Shown here: positions 44,261-55,904 of the stretch, piece by piece | Layout: every line of letters begins with the position of its first letter | Position numbering within the stretch: the first letter of the stretch is position 1 | Assembly: GCF_004664715.2 (NCBI RefSeq) | Contig: NC_051067.1 | Coordinates: 67,350,982 to 67,414,981, forward strand | Reading direction: 5' to 3' | From: Peromyscus leucopus | Taxonomy: Eukaryota; Chordata; Mammalia; Rodentia; Cricetidae | DNA: 64,000 nucleotides | Translations under genes and position numbers: made by a program | The notes under the pieces: generated by a model | The model's database searches: none | Told to the model about the DNA's origin: nothing | Seen by the model: the letters and a program-made list of their open reading frames with translations, nothing else

Positions 44261-45100
44261 AGAGGAAGGACAGGGAGGCACCCTCAACTCACCACACCTA
44301 GGCCGACTGATATCGGCAGGTTTGTAGAACTCCAGGAGAGCTGGACTTGAAGAGAGACAGACAGAATTGTATCAGGTGCCTCTGGCAGGACAGACATATA
44401 AGGAGAATAAACACCTCAATACATCTTTCTGCCCTCTGACCTCCTGCCACCCTTCTCATTGGCTGAGCCCAGCTGCCACACAGAATGATAGAGCATTCCA
44501 GGAGGAAGGAAGCAGCTGGTGATGAAGGAGCATGTTAGAGCCATGGTTTGATGGGAGCATGCAATGCCATTGAATGCAATTTGATCTGACACCTGCAAAC
44601 ATTTTAAGCTTTCCCTCTGGTATGTATATTATCATGCGTATATTGTGAAAAGCCAAAGCATGTTTGCAGGTATTTTCCAGTGAATTACATAATATGTGCA
44701 TTGCTAGAATTTATTAAAATGCTGACTTTAAACTATCAGTAGGTGGTGCTGCTGAGATTTAAATGGAAAGAATGTAAAATAGGCATTAAGCTGAGAACTA
44801 CCTATACAGGCTGCAGGAAAGAACTTCATTCACAGGTCATTTCGGATCCACTGTTGCAAGGTGTGACATTTCAAAAGCATTGGCTTTCGAAATTGTGATT
44901 TACTTAATCCATAGAATATTCTAGATTCATCCAACAATCAGAAGAATAGTGACTTAGATATGTCTCTGCAGAATCAGAAGGGTCATGTTATTGAACATTG
45001 GTAGTTTTCTGACATGCTGCAATGTGGGTATCTCTTGTTTTATGTCTTACTTGGAGACATGTAATCAATGAAGCATAATGTATATGAAGATTTTTCTTTT

Positions 45101-45273
45101 CTTTTTCTTTTTTTTTTAAAGATTTATTTATTTATTATGTATACAGTGTTCTGTCTGTGTGCCAGATCTCATTACAGATGGTTGTGAGCCACCATGTGGT
45201 TGCTGGGAATTGAACTCAGGACCTCTGGAAGAGCAGCCAGTGCTCTTAACCGCTGAGCCATCTCTCCAGCCCC
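45101..45273 (-). mobile_element. B2/B3-type SINE, minus strand, perfect duplication
   Basis: AAAGATTTATTTATTTATTATG, CATTACAGATGGTTGTGAGC, TGCTGGGAATTGAACTCAGG and GAGCCATCTCTCCAGCCCC. The 15-bp duplication GAAGATTTTTCTTTT is at 45086-45100 and 45274-45288. Confidence 0.95.
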
Positions 45274-46320
45274 GAAGATTTTTCTTTTAAACTTTGCTTT
45301 GAGTCTCCTGGAGAAGAGAATTACATGCGTGGAACTTAAGAGCTTTGCCTTCTGGCAGCATCACAAGTGACCCTCTGAAGTACCATTTCCTCGTCGAATT
45401 TCAAGGCAGAGAAAATACTCCACACCATCATGAATAAAAGTATGCCCATAAAAATTAGTTTTACAAAATATTGAACCTGGTAGAGATTTTCAGGATGCTG
45501 GAATTCTGATTTTTAAAACTGAATCATAGAGATGTTTGATAAAATTGTCCATGTAGTTTGCGTGAAGAATCTGATTTGATCAACCTGGAATGGGACTGGA
45601 AAACTGTATTAATGGGTATACCAGTAGTATGTAGAGGAGACTATTCTGGAAAATTCTGGACCGTTTCAGCCTCTTCTCTTTGAGCTATGTCTCCTTATCC
45701 ACTCTATCTAAGGCTTAACAATCCCCTTTGAGTAAAGAAAGCCATGGATCCCCAAGAAATCCCTTAGATTCTGCCTATGTAACTTATATTATAAATCAAC
45801 TAAAAACTCCAGCCTAGATTTTGAGCCTTCTTCCAATCTGCCAATGGAGCCTTGGGTTTCATTATCTTCATTCTTGACAGGGGCTATGGAGATGGACAGC
45901 TTTTACAGATTATATTCCTAAACAATGAGAGTGTGTATGTTCCTCAGAATAGGTAGTTGAATCTTTTAAGTAAATATTCAAACCAGGAGTTCATGTGGTA
46001 CAGCCACTAGAAATTCCCAGGAACAAGAGATAATAAAAGAGGCTGGTGGCCTGTCAAGGTCTACCTCTTTCATCCCTGAGATATGGCCTCCAGGTTTGAG
46101 AGCAAAACTTTGAACTAGCAAGTAGCATTCTTCTACTCAGTGATGACTTACATACATGTACTCACCTCAAAAGTTGCTAAAACATTCTTTAGCATCAGCA
46201 GGTCTGGATCCTACAAGAAATTGGATTTGTTCAGTCACTCAATACCAATTTGAAATCACAAGATTAGAAATTAGTAATAAAAATGCAATAAAAAGGAATT
46301 GAGACTAACCTGGCTTAGAT

Positions 46321-46680
46321 CAGTGGTTTTCAACCTGTGGGTCTTGACCCCTTTGGCAAACCTCTATCTCCAAAAATGTGTACATCGTGATTCATAATAG
46401 TAGCAAAATTACAATTATGAAGTAGCAACAAAAATAATTTTATGGCCAGGTGATAGTGACATATGCCTTTATTCCTAGTACTCTGTGAGTTCAAGGATCT
46501 TTGTGAGTTCAAGGCCAGCTTCGTCTATAGAGTGAATTCCAGGATGGCCAGGGCCACATAGAGAAACATTGTCTTGAAAAACCAAAATAGTAAAAATAAT
46601 AATAATTTTATGGTTGGGGTCACCACAGTGTGAGGAACTGTATTAAAGGGTCACAGCATTAGGAAGGTTGAGAACCACTG
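46321..46680 (+). mobile_element. hAT-type DNA transposon (URR1-like) with nested B1
   Basis: Terminal inverted repeats CAGTGGTTTTCAACCT (left) and AGGTTGAGAACCACTG (right) match at 15 of 16 positions. They are flanked by an 8-bp duplication, GCTTAGAT and GTTTAGAT, with one mismatch, as expected for hAT elements. Internal GCAAAATTACAATTATGAAGTAGC fits the rodent URR1 family as I recall it. It is a non-autonomous element with no transposase ORF. Confidence 0.88.
46445..46600 (+). mobile_element. B1 SINE nested in the hAT element
   Basis: GCCAGGTGATAGTGACATATGCC to CACATAGAGAAACATTGTCTTG with an A-rich end. The 12-bp duplication AATAATTTTATG of hAT sequence is at 46433-46444 and 46601-46612, so the B1 landed after the transposon. 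Confidence 0.9.
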
Positions 46681-47345
46681 GTTTAGATAGAGGCTTTGGT
46701 CATTTTATATCAACAAATTCAATGGCATTTTCTTCTAGGACTTTTGAAAGAATACACATAGAGAAGATTAAATGAAACTTATGGGAGTCATTTTGGAAGA
46801 GGCTTCCATATTAGGCTCTAGCAGACCAGATCAAACCAGAATGGAATCCTCTGTGGTAGCATCTTATAATCTAATTGTAACCATAGTAATGGGCCAGTCT
46901 AAAGCAACAACAAAAAGAGCATCAGAAGACCAAGGAAGGGCTCACAGCCAACCGGAATCAGGTTGGTGATGAGTCGGCCTTCTCTGCCTTAGCCCTGTAA
47001 GGGAAGTGAGTTAACATGATCCATCTGTCTATAATGCCCATCTCCTCTGCTTGGCTCAGTGGGGCTCTTATTCTATTCTGTTGAGTGCGATGCGGTCCTG
47101 AATCATCAATCACTAACAAAGCTGATCACATCATTGGCTCTGTTGTAAATTTCTTTTTGTAAGTGAAGAAAACATACCTATTTTCTTTTGTGAATTTTTA
47201 AAAAAGCTTTAAAAAATTTCTTAACATACCATGTAATAAGAACCATTATGGCATTTTCAGACATACATTTGGTGTACTTTGTCCATACTCACTCCCTTCC
47301 TACTGTTGGTTCCTTCTCCCTTCATATAGTTACCCATGTACATTG

Positions 47346-47346
<1 letters not shown>

Positions 47347-47384
<38 letters not shown>

Positions 47385-47427
47385 GCACGCACGCACGCAC
47401 TCACTCACTCACTCACTCACTCACACA
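47347..47427. repeat. (CA)17-(GCAC)5-(TCAC)6 compound microsatellite
   Basis: Three successive repeat types that differ by one base per unit, suggesting stepwise mutation and re-amplification of one CA tract. Confidence 0.93.
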
Positions 47428-47439
47428 CTTTAAATCTTT

Positions 47440-47890
47440 AATCTGCATATGAAAGAAGACATGACAATATTTGTTTAGGCATCTGATTTATTTCAGTTAG
47501 TATAATGATCTCCAGTTCCATACATTTTTCCTGCAGATGACATAATTTCATTTTGTATGCCTGTTTGTTTCTGAGACAGATCTGACTCTGGAGCCCAGAG
47601 TGGCTCACTATATGGCACACACAGGCCTCCAGCTCATGACAATCTTCTAACCTCAGCCTCCCAAGTGCATGGATTCCAGATGTGAGCCATCTCACCCAGT
47701 TCTCATTCTTTATGGCAGAGTAAACCCTCATTGTGTCTGTATATACCCCATTTTCCTATCAGTTCACTTACTAATGGGTACCTAGTCTGATCCATATGGC
47801 TATTGTGAGTAGTAGTATGGTAAGTAGTAGTATGCAGGTGTCTCAGTAGGATGCTAATCAGGAATGATTCATCATGATGGTAGTTGTATT
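47440..47890 (-). mobile_element. Old L1 3' region, minus strand, split by a B1
   Basis: AGTATAATGATCTCCAGTTCCATACATTTT, and after the SINE TTTTCCTATCAGTTCACTTACTAATGGG and CATATGGCTATTGTGAGTAG, are reversed L1 3' phrases. A diverged minus-strand B1 occupies about 47557-47700. Confidence 0.6.
47557..47700 (-). mobile_element. B1-like SINE, minus strand, diverged
   Basis: GTTTGTTTCTGAGACAGATC, CACACAGGCCTCCAGCTCATG and CAGCCTCCCAAGTGCATGGATTCCAG keep the reversed B1 order. Confidence 0.65.
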
Positions 47891-47975
47891 TTCAGTGCTC
47901 TGAGCAGCTTGCACACTGATGTGCACAGTTGCCAAACCACATTCCCTCTACAAGGGTTTCTTTTTCATTTGGGAA

Positions 47976-48118
47976 ACTTTTTTTGGAGGCAGGGTCTCAC
48001 TTTGCAGCCCTGGCTAGACTGGAACTTACTCTGTAGATTGGTGTCAAACTCAGAGCTCCTCCTTCTTTTGTTTTTTTGATTGCTGGGATTAAAGGCATGC
48101 ACAACCACACCTGGATCT
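47976..48118 (-). mobile_element. Old B1 SINE, minus strand
   Basis: TTTTTTTGGAGGCAGGGTCTCAC, GGCTAGACTGGAACTTACTC and GCTGGGATTAAAGGCATGCA; diverged. Confidence 0.75.
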
Positions 48119-51018
48119 TTTGGGAAACTTAGGTCAACCTCCAGGTTGCTCAATGCCTTCTCTTCTTTTCTCCTATAATGCCTTGGGCCTTTCTTACTGT
48201 GCTCCTATGGAATTGTCTGCAGATATACCTATCTCCCCCACTGGAGGTGAAGCCTGGGATGACCAGTACAGTAGAAAGTAGAGAGAGAACTCAACTCAGT
48301 TTATTTGGGAAATCAGTTAACTCCTTCAGCAAAGACTTGCTGAGATCTTACCATCTGCAGCACCAACATCGGTTTTATTATAAAACAGAGATTAAAAACT
48401 GGTAAAAAAAACAAACAAACAAAAAACCCACTTTCCTCCAAGAAACATATTCTAGTTAGGAGGACAACTAACATAACAAATAAGTAGAATTAGCATAATG
48501 TTATTGTTAAGTTTTAAAGAAAAAAAATTGTGGCAGAGAAAGTGATAGGACATTTCAGAGGGATGTTGACCTTTAGAGAAGTAGGTGTCTTTGAGGTGGA
48601 GTCCGTTAAGAAGGTGAGGTGGCTGACTCGGATGTTTGCTGGACAGCTTTTCAAGCTGTCAAGAGAATCGCTAGGTCTGAAGCCTTTCCCTGAAGTGTTT
48701 GGAGGATGCTAAAGAGAACAGTGAAGGAGAGCAGTAGAATATTGAGTTGCAGAGAATGGGGTTGGGGGTGGGGAAAGACAGAGGGCTTGTTTGAATAAAG
48801 TGAAGAGGAAGTGATCTTTGGGGAGTGGCTCTGACTTACCTGGTTCAATGTCCACTGATATCAGTGGACCAGATTTACATAGAAAGATGAATCTATTATC
48901 TCTACAAGACTCAAGCCTTTAGGCTAAATTTTATTTATTATATATTTTTAGGGTTTTTTTAAAAGATTTTTTTCAGTCCTGAAGTATCCAGGGCCTTGTA
49001 CATGCTTAACATGTGTTGAAAACCTGAGTTAGATAATTTTCTAGAGCCTTAAAAAAGGCTGATTTTTAGAGGATCAACTCTAAAACCTGACTTAAGCAAA
49101 ACCAAACATGCGCCACCCAGTGGTGTTAAGGAGAACTGCTTTATAGGCAAACTGCTCGGAAGTTGTTTCAACTACATTGGTCAGATTAACTGCATGTCTT
49201 TTGAGTCTCTGGGCAGTCCAACTGAGTGCTTTCAAGATTTTTAACTTAAAAATTGGATCAATTCAGTACTAAATAGTGGGAATTTGGAAAATTTAAGCCC
49301 AAATTTATGTGTTTATTTTATGTGTTTGGGAGTGAATTCATGTTAATTGATTAGGGATATATGTACATTTCGATACATTTTGATTGTATAAATTCATTAC
49401 TCTGAAGTACTAAAAGGCAAACTCAGGTCCTTGTCCTCTCTTAAAAATCAAAATTTAAGAATCACTGTAGAGAGTGATTTCTTTTTTTCTTTGCTGTTTT
49501 ATTTCATGACTTCTAGCTACCCTTCTCTGCAGTGGTGTGGGGTTGTATAGTGGGATGGGAAGGCATTGTTTTAGTTTTTGCCTTGAGATCTAGGCAGTGT
49601 GAAAGGAGAGCATTTATAAAGTAAGGGCCTTCTTTGCATTTTATTGACTTCAGGAAGAGTCAGGTCTGAAAGGGCTTCCTAAACGAATATGGTATTGCTC
49701 TGGTTCTTACACAATGGCTTCAATTGTTTACTATTTGGACAGATGAAGTTATGCGTGATCACATACTAAATTTAGTGTAGTTAAACTATGAGATTGTAAC
49801 AGCGGTGGAGGGTTAGGGAGCACATGGAGTCATAAGCTTATTAAGATGACTTCCAGTGATTCATTTGGTCACACCTGCTTAGGAGGCTCAGCAAGCTTTA
49901 GTAATTGTAAATCAGACCCAGGAACATGTTTCCACCTCCTCCCCGGCCTCTCTGCAGATCCAGCTTGATCCCAAGAGCAGTGTCGCTGTTAGCAGCTCCT
50001 GACTTTGTGCACTTCAACACCATGGGAGCACAGGAAACAAGCCTCGGACATGCCAGGACATTCTTGGCAGTTTGTACATTTTGTTTCACAGACCCGCCAC
50101 AAACAATGAATGAGCCTTGAGATTACAAATGCTCTCGCTAACAATTTTAGAGACTTTCAGTTTTTGACTTCCTGCCTTCAGGAAGGAAATGACAGTTGGC
50201 AGTGTGGACAACAGGTGTTCCTCTGAACGGAATGGTATCTTCTGCTTACTAAAATAAAAAGCACCGCATCAACACTCCTACATGGAAGTGAATTCAAACC
50301 ACACGAGTTGGTCTTTCTACCACAGATCCAGCTTCCGAAACCAAATGTGTTTTCTATCAGGAAGTTCTGACACCCAGCCAGGCAAGGGCAGGCTAAGGCA
50401 CAGGCCTCTCACATCACTGTTGGACTCTTTCGAGTACAGCATTTGGGGTGTTTGGAAATGGTCCCTGCATACCTTCTGGTTGTTGAAGTGCAGTTGCATG
50501 ACAGATTCATCAGGGAACTTAGGAGGGAAGGCGTCAGGACTGGAGTACCCAGCTCTCCCCTGGAGGGTAGGTGACTTTTGTAGTCCCCTTGCATCTCCCT
50601 TTGTCTTTGTCTCCCAAGTCTGGCCATGGCATTATTTCTTCCTCATGGCTTAGTGTTAGCCTAATGGTTTTCTTTTCCTTTGCCAAGTGAGCTAGTTGCT
50701 CTATCACTCGTTCAGATATTTTCCCTGCCTGCCAGTCTATTAGCTACAACTCAGGCAAATGAGACAATGAGATGTGAAGACTGATATCACTGAAGGCTGT
50801 TGTTAGAATTCCTAGCCACTCCCCCAGCTACATGACTGCACACGCGCTGTCCAGTGTCAGGCAAGATGCTTAGTCATCCCAGGGCCTTACATCCTATGTA
50901 ATCTGTGCGCTGTGTGATCATGTAATTTGCTTGCAGCGTGGTCACGCAATCTATGTACATGTGTGGCATAGTTACATAAGTCCATAGGCACATGTGCGGT
51001 GCAGGGGTGGAGGGGACC

Positions 51019-51025
51019 TATAAAA
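51019..51025 (+). promoter_or_regulatory. TATA box of the LTR
   Basis: TATAAAA in GGACCTATAAAAGCAGG, 82 bases before the LTR poly(A) signal. It faces toward Tmem236, 6 kb away. Confidence 0.65.
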
Positions 51026-51106
51026 GCAGGTTCTGCCTGTTCCTCCCCTCTCTTCCTGCAAGATCATCCCATAGGCCTATGCACACCCCTTCTGTTTCCT
51101 TCCCTT

Positions 51107-51112
51107 AATAAA
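51107..51112 (+). promoter_or_regulatory. Poly(A) signal of the LTR
   Basis: AATAAA in CCCTTAATAAACTC followed by a GT-rich downstream element, as in the R region of an LTR. Confidence 0.65.
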
Positions 51113-52142
51113 CTCTTATAGTGGGTTTTGGTGTGCCTCGTGGCTTCTCTCATATGGTAAACAGCACTGCTGTTAATAAATAACAGTTGTCCCTTGGACG
51201 AGACAAACACCAGGCAGTTCTCTCCTGGTTGCCTTTGTTAGTGCTCAGATCTGTCATGTAGTATGGTTTTGAAGGTAGACAGGTTTGGAAAATTTGGGAA
51301 AGATATTGTAGTGCCTTTGTCTGAAAAGGGCCAGAATCATTGCCTAACATCAGTTATGAAACTGGTTTCAGTTATGAAATTAGACTTTGTCTTCCCTCTC
51401 TGACCTTAGGACCCCAAAGACCCATGTGATGGAGGAAGGAGACATCGAGCATGTGTGTGGAATGAGTCGATGACAAAGGGACAGATGGATTTCTCTTGAT
51501 TTCTCCTGAAATGCAGCGTAGGAAACACCACCATTCTCTTGGGATAAAAGAGCAGTTGCCATGACTGAAGGCTGTGCCTTCTGTAGCTGCTCTGTGCTTC
51601 CCTTTCTGTCTTCATTCCTTCCTTCCACGAATATGTGCTGTTCTGTGCTGGGTTCTGTGCTGAGAAATGATGACACACAGACGGGAGCAGATGTTTCCTG
51701 CTTTCAAGGAGTGTTTGTGCTTTCTGGAGATCCAGCCCGCAAACCAGGATGTAGATAGACATAACTGTGAGCGAGAGGGTCTCCCAAAGCATTTGGCACA
51801 AAGGAGGAAATGTCTCATTCTACTCGGAGAAAGTGGCTAGAGAGGGGCTGGACAGGAGAAAGTTAAGGTGAGCACGAAGGATGGAGGCCACATTTCTCAA
51901 CTAGTCTGCAAGAGCAGGAGACAGCAACCCAGTTCTACTCAGGAGATGGTTTTCCATGCCTTTCTCCTGCTTGATGCTAGCTCTGTGGCTGTTGGCTTCT
52001 GTTTAGTTCTTCCATTCATGGGTTAAGTGGAAGTGAAAGTTGTTTATCTGGCTTCTGCCCAAGGAAAAGTGAAGGAAGTAAGCTGGCAAATTAAAGAAAC
52101 AAAATATAGTGCAAACTTTTTATTCAATTGCAATGATTGTTT

Positions 52143-52351
52143 TAAAGTTATTTTTTGTTTTATGTGTATGAGTGTTTGGTTGTATGTATGCATGTGTACC
52201 ACATGTATATCTTGTGTCCTTGGGGGCCAGAAGAGGGTGTCAGATCCCCTGAAACTGGAGTTAACTATGAGTCATCATGTGAGTGCTGAGAATCAAACCT
52301 GAGTTCTCTGCCAGAGCAAGTGCTCTTAACTGTTGGCCCATCTCTCCAGGC
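52143..52351 (-). mobile_element. B3 SINE, minus strand
   Basis: TTTTATGTGTATGAGTGTTTG, GGCCAGAAGAGGGTGTCAGAT, GAAACTGGAGTTAACTATGAG and GGCCCATCTCTCCAGG are the reversed B3 blocks in order. Confidence 0.88.
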
Positions 52352-52933
52352 CAATGGCAATGATTTTAAAATACATTTTTCTTAGTCTAAAATTATCTTC
52401 TAACTTCTTGGTTTTATGAAATATTTAGATGATGGCAATATTAATAAAATGATTAAAGAAAAAACTTCACATATTGCTCTCCCCCATTTCCCAGGCACAA
52501 CACTATTAATTTGATGGGCATCTTTCTGAATTTTAAATTCACATAACTATAATTAAAATATTTTAAAGCAAAGATGAAGTTGTGTCACTTAGAGTGTTTG
52601 TTAATTGTGGTCTCTGCAACTTGCTTCTTCCTTGTCCTCTTCAGCTCTGTCTGTAGAGCATGACCACTCTTAACAACAGTTTCCAGAGGGGAGGCCTCTC
52701 CCATTCCCCCATGCGAAGAAAGGGCTGCAGCCATAAGTAGATACTGCTTTGAGTCAAGAGGAAGAGTGATAGAGGTCCGGACTCAGCTCTGAGAATGTTC
52801 CTCTGCTTTCTACATTTTTTCCCCCAGGGTCATGTTTTTAGAATCATCAGCTTTTGCACGTCAGTTCTGAATGTTATTTATCCCTTGCACCTAAACCTTA
52901 TAATCTTTTTCTTAACGTTAACAGTAAACTTAG

Positions 52934-52965
52934 TGTGTTTGCGTGTGTGTGTGTGTGTGTGTGCA
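52934..52965. repeat. (GT)n microsatellite
   Basis: About 12 to 13 GT units with one GC interruption. Confidence 0.85.
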
Positions 52966-53187
52966 TACATGTACATGTGAACATATATGCAAGGAGCAGT
53001 GGCTCCCTTTTGTAATGGTTCCCATGAACAGTTGAGGCATTGCTAGAGTGGATGTTCTTGGTGTGTTTACTTCTTATCAGTCTATCACAGTCATTGTACT
53101 CTGTGGATCAATATCATCCTTCTACTGAGTCTTCCATTCCCTCTGCATCTGGCTTCTGCTTATTTATTCATCCATCACATAGTTACT

Positions 53188-53474
53188 GTCTTAGTTAATT
53201 TTTCTGTTGCTGTGAGAAAATACATTGACCGAAGTGATTTAAGGGAGAAAGGGTTTATTCTGGCTCACAAGTTGAGGATCTGGTCCATCATGGAGGGGAA
53301 GTCACAGCAGCAGGAGCTTGGGACAGCTGTCACATTCCATTCACGATCAGTAAGCAGAGAGAGATGATGGTTTGTGGTCAGCTGGCTTTCTCCTTTGTGT
53401 TCAGTCTGACACCCTGGACGGCACTGCACACAATGGGCAAGTCTTCCACCTCGTTTAGCCTAATTGAGATAGTC
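53188..53474 (+). mobile_element. Rodent interspersed repeat, family not assigned (copy A)
   Basis: It begins GTCTTAGTTAATTTTTCTGTTGCTG, includes AGAAAGGGTTTATTCTGGCT and ends TTAGCCTAATTGAGATAG. I recall this phrase order as a common rodent dispersed repeat. Another copy with a similar head follows five bases later. Confidence 0.55.
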
Positions 53475-53479
53475 CATTT

Positions 53480-54330
53480 GTCTTAGTTAGGATTTCTATT
53501 GCTGTGAAGAGACACCATGACCACAGCAACTCTTTTTTTTTATTAAATTTATTTTTTTTTATTTTACATACCAATCAGTGTTCTCCCTCTCTCCCCTTCT
53601 CCTATTCCCCTCTTCCCTTGTGTCCCACCCCCATTCACTTCTCATAGGGGTAAGATCTCCCTTGGGTAGTCAACACTGGCTAGCATATCAACCTGGGGCA
53701 GGACTACACCTCTCCACCCTGCATCAAGGCTGAGTAAGGCATCCCACCATAGGGAATGGGCTCTAAAAAGTCAGTTCATGTACCTGGGATAGGTCCTGGT
53801 CCCATTGCCAGGGGCCCCACAAACAGATCAAGCCACACAACTGTCACCCACATTCAGAGGGCCTAGTTCGCTTTCATACAGGTTCCCCAGCTGTCAGTCC
53901 AGAGTCCATGAGCTCCCACTAGCTCAGGTCAGCTGTCTCTGTGGTTTTTCCCGTTATGATCATGACCCCCTTTGCTCCTATAGTCCTTCCTCCCTCTCTT
54001 CAACTGAATTCCAGGAGCTCGGCCAGGTGCTTGGCTGTGGGTCTCTGCATCAGCCACAGCAACTCTTATAAAGGAAGGCATTTAATTAAGGCTGGCTTAC
54101 AGTTTAGTCCATTATCATTATGGCTGAAAGCATTGTGGCACACAGGTGATGCTGGAGAGAGAGCCAAGAGTTTTACATCTGGATTAGAGGCAGCAGGAAG
54201 AGAAGAGAGAGCCACTGGGCCTGGCTTGGGCATTTGAAACTCCAAAGTCCACCTTCAGTGACAGATTTCCTCCCACAAGAACATACTTACTCCAACAAAA
54301 AAAGTTTTTTTCCCCCAACTTGAGACAAAC
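53480..54330 (+). mobile_element. Rodent interspersed repeat (copy B), interrupted by L1
   Basis: Head GTCTTAGTTAGGATTTCTATTGC with CATGACCACAGCAACTCTT stops at 53534 and resumes at 54054 with the same CCACAGCAACTCTT then ATAAAGGAAGGCATTTAATTAAGG. The two halves make one continuous element once the L1 is removed. The right end is estimated. Confidence 0.65.
53535..54053 (-). mobile_element. 5'-truncated L1 insertion, minus strand
   Basis: A T-run (reversed A tail), the C/T-rich 3'UTR tract and phrases such as GGGATAGGTCCTGGTCCCAT and AGGGCCTAGTTCGCTTTC are reversed rodent L1 3'UTR. It is flanked by a perfect 14-bp duplication CCACAGCAACTCTT at 53521-53534 and 54054-54067. At 519 bp it contains no complete ORF. 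Confidence 0.92.
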
Positions 54331-55490
54331 TGGGTCATCTGGGAAGAGGGGAACCTCAACTCTGAAAATGTTTTCATTAGATTTGCCTCTAGGGGCTGAG
54401 TCATCGCATGGCTTCCAGGGATTGACCTGTCTGGGGCAGCAAGGGGATGAGGCAATGATAGACACATGGACTCCAGGATAGAGAAGAGCTGGAATCAGAT
54501 GGGCTGGGATCTCTAAAGGTGAAACCACAGCATGTTTAACATATCCAGTAGAACAGGAAGTCAGGGCTATTGCATACAGCTGAATAAAGGTAGGAGCAGT
54601 CTCTGTAGACGAGCAGTCTTCAGGCTGTAAACATCCAGGGTGGGTTGTGGGGAGAAAGCTATGGTGGACATTCTCAGCACACACTATCAGCCTCCACACG
54701 TGCACCAGATGTGTTTAGCCATCCTTCTGAGTCTCACCTGCAGGGACATTTGCCCATGGATTGGAGGCTATGGTCCTTGGCATGACCATGACCATGGCAA
54801 TAACATGTTCACTTGGGCCTTTACACACTCAGGGTTTCCTCTACTCCTCACAGGTAGGCAAGTCCATTGGGGCATTTTCTTGATTAATGATTGATAAGGG
54901 AAGGTCTGGCTCACTGTACCCCTGGACAAGTGGTCTTGAAAAGTATAAGAGTAGCTGAATGGGGGCCTGGAGCCCAAGCTAATACACAGTGTTCCTCCAC
55001 AGCCCCCTGCTTCAGTTCCTTCCTCCATGTTCCTTGCCTGGAGTCCCTTCCCTGACTTCCCTTCCTGCCGGACTGTAAACTGTAAGATGAGAGACCCCTT
55101 TACCCAAGTTGGTTTTGTTGGTGTTTTATCATAGCAACGGAAACAAACTAGGATACTCCTCATGTTTCTTAGCTCACTTTGCTGAGGAATGAATCTGATA
55201 GGCCAAGAGGACTTCAGTTCTTAGGTAGATTCCTGGGTGTTCTGTGACCCAGTGCCCTTTGTTCAGGCAGATGTGGCTGGAGAAGAGTGGAGGAGTTGGA
55301 CGCCATGGCTTCTCCTATCTCTGATCTACTCAGCATCTTCTATAAGGATTTCTAGGTCTTACTATGTATTTGTATCATCTCCCACAGAGACTCCAGTGGT
55401 CTGCATACATTAAATATTCAGTGGATATCTATATAGTCAACATTTATTCCTATGGTATTGGGCTTCCTGTGGGCAGAGAGCAAGAGTCAC

Positions 55491-55787
55491 CTCTGGAGAT
55501 ACGGCTCAGTGGTTAAGAATACCGCTCTTGGCTGGGAGGTAGTGGTACACTCCTTTAATCCCAGCACTCAGGAGGTATAACCAGGCAGATCTCCTCTGTG
55601 AGTTCGAGGCCAGCTTGGTCTACAGAGCGAGTTACAGGACAGGCTCTAAAACTACACAGAGAAACTCTGTCTTGGACCGCTGCCCCCCCCCCCAAACACA
55701 TAAAAGAATACTGCTTTTACAGAGAACCCAAGTTCAGTTTCCAGAATCCATATCAGGTGACCTACGATTGCCTGTGTTCCTGCACAT
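55491..55787 (+). mobile_element. B2 SINE interrupted by a B1
   Basis: The B2 head TCTGGAGATACGGCTCAGTGG and AAGAATACCGCTCTT (to 55529) resumes at 55705 with AAGAATACTGCTTTTACAGAG, CCAAGTTCAGTTTCCAGAATCC and a CA-rich tail. Confidence 0.85.
55530..55704 (+). mobile_element. B1 SINE nested in a B2
   Basis: GGCTGGGAGGTAGTGGTACAC to ACACAGAGAAACTCTGTCTTGG, then a C-run and CAAACACATAA. The duplicated B2 sequence AAGAATACCGCTCTT / AAGAATACTGCTTTT (two mismatches) marks the insertion. Confidence 0.87.
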
Positions 55788-55836
<49 letters not shown>

Positions 55837-55841
55837 ACACA

Positions 55842-55899
<58 letters not shown>
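55788..55899. repeat. (CA)n-(GA)n compound microsatellite at a B2 tail
   Basis: About 27 CA units with one CACC slip, then about 27 GA units, ending AGAGAGG. It makes spurious His-Thr and Arg-Glu open frames. Confidence 0.95.

Positions 55900-55904
<5 letters not shown>

Larger units (their letters stand above)
50803..51240 (+). mobile_element. Probable solo LTR (IAP/ERVK-like layout)
   Basis: Repeated TGTAATCTGTGCGC and CATGTAATTTGC-type U3 units lead to TATAAAA (51019-51025), then a C/T-rich leader (CTGTTCCTCCCCTCTCTTCC), AATAAA (51107-51112) and a GT-rich stretch (GTGGGTTTTGGTGTGCC). TATA, about 85 bp, poly(A) signal and GT-rich follow-up is the U3-R-U5 order of a retroviral LTR. No gag/pol/env remains beside it. 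Both ends are estimated and the family name is not certain. Confidence 0.7.

Noticed and set aside
50282..50653. Plus-strand ORF of 123 codons in the intergenic region
   Set aside because: No known domain, no splice or promoter context, and shorter opposite-strand frames overlap it; it looks like chance.
54184..54705. Minus-strand ORF of 173 codons
   Set aside because: It starts in the dispersed repeat around 54060-54330 and shows no protein motif I recognise.
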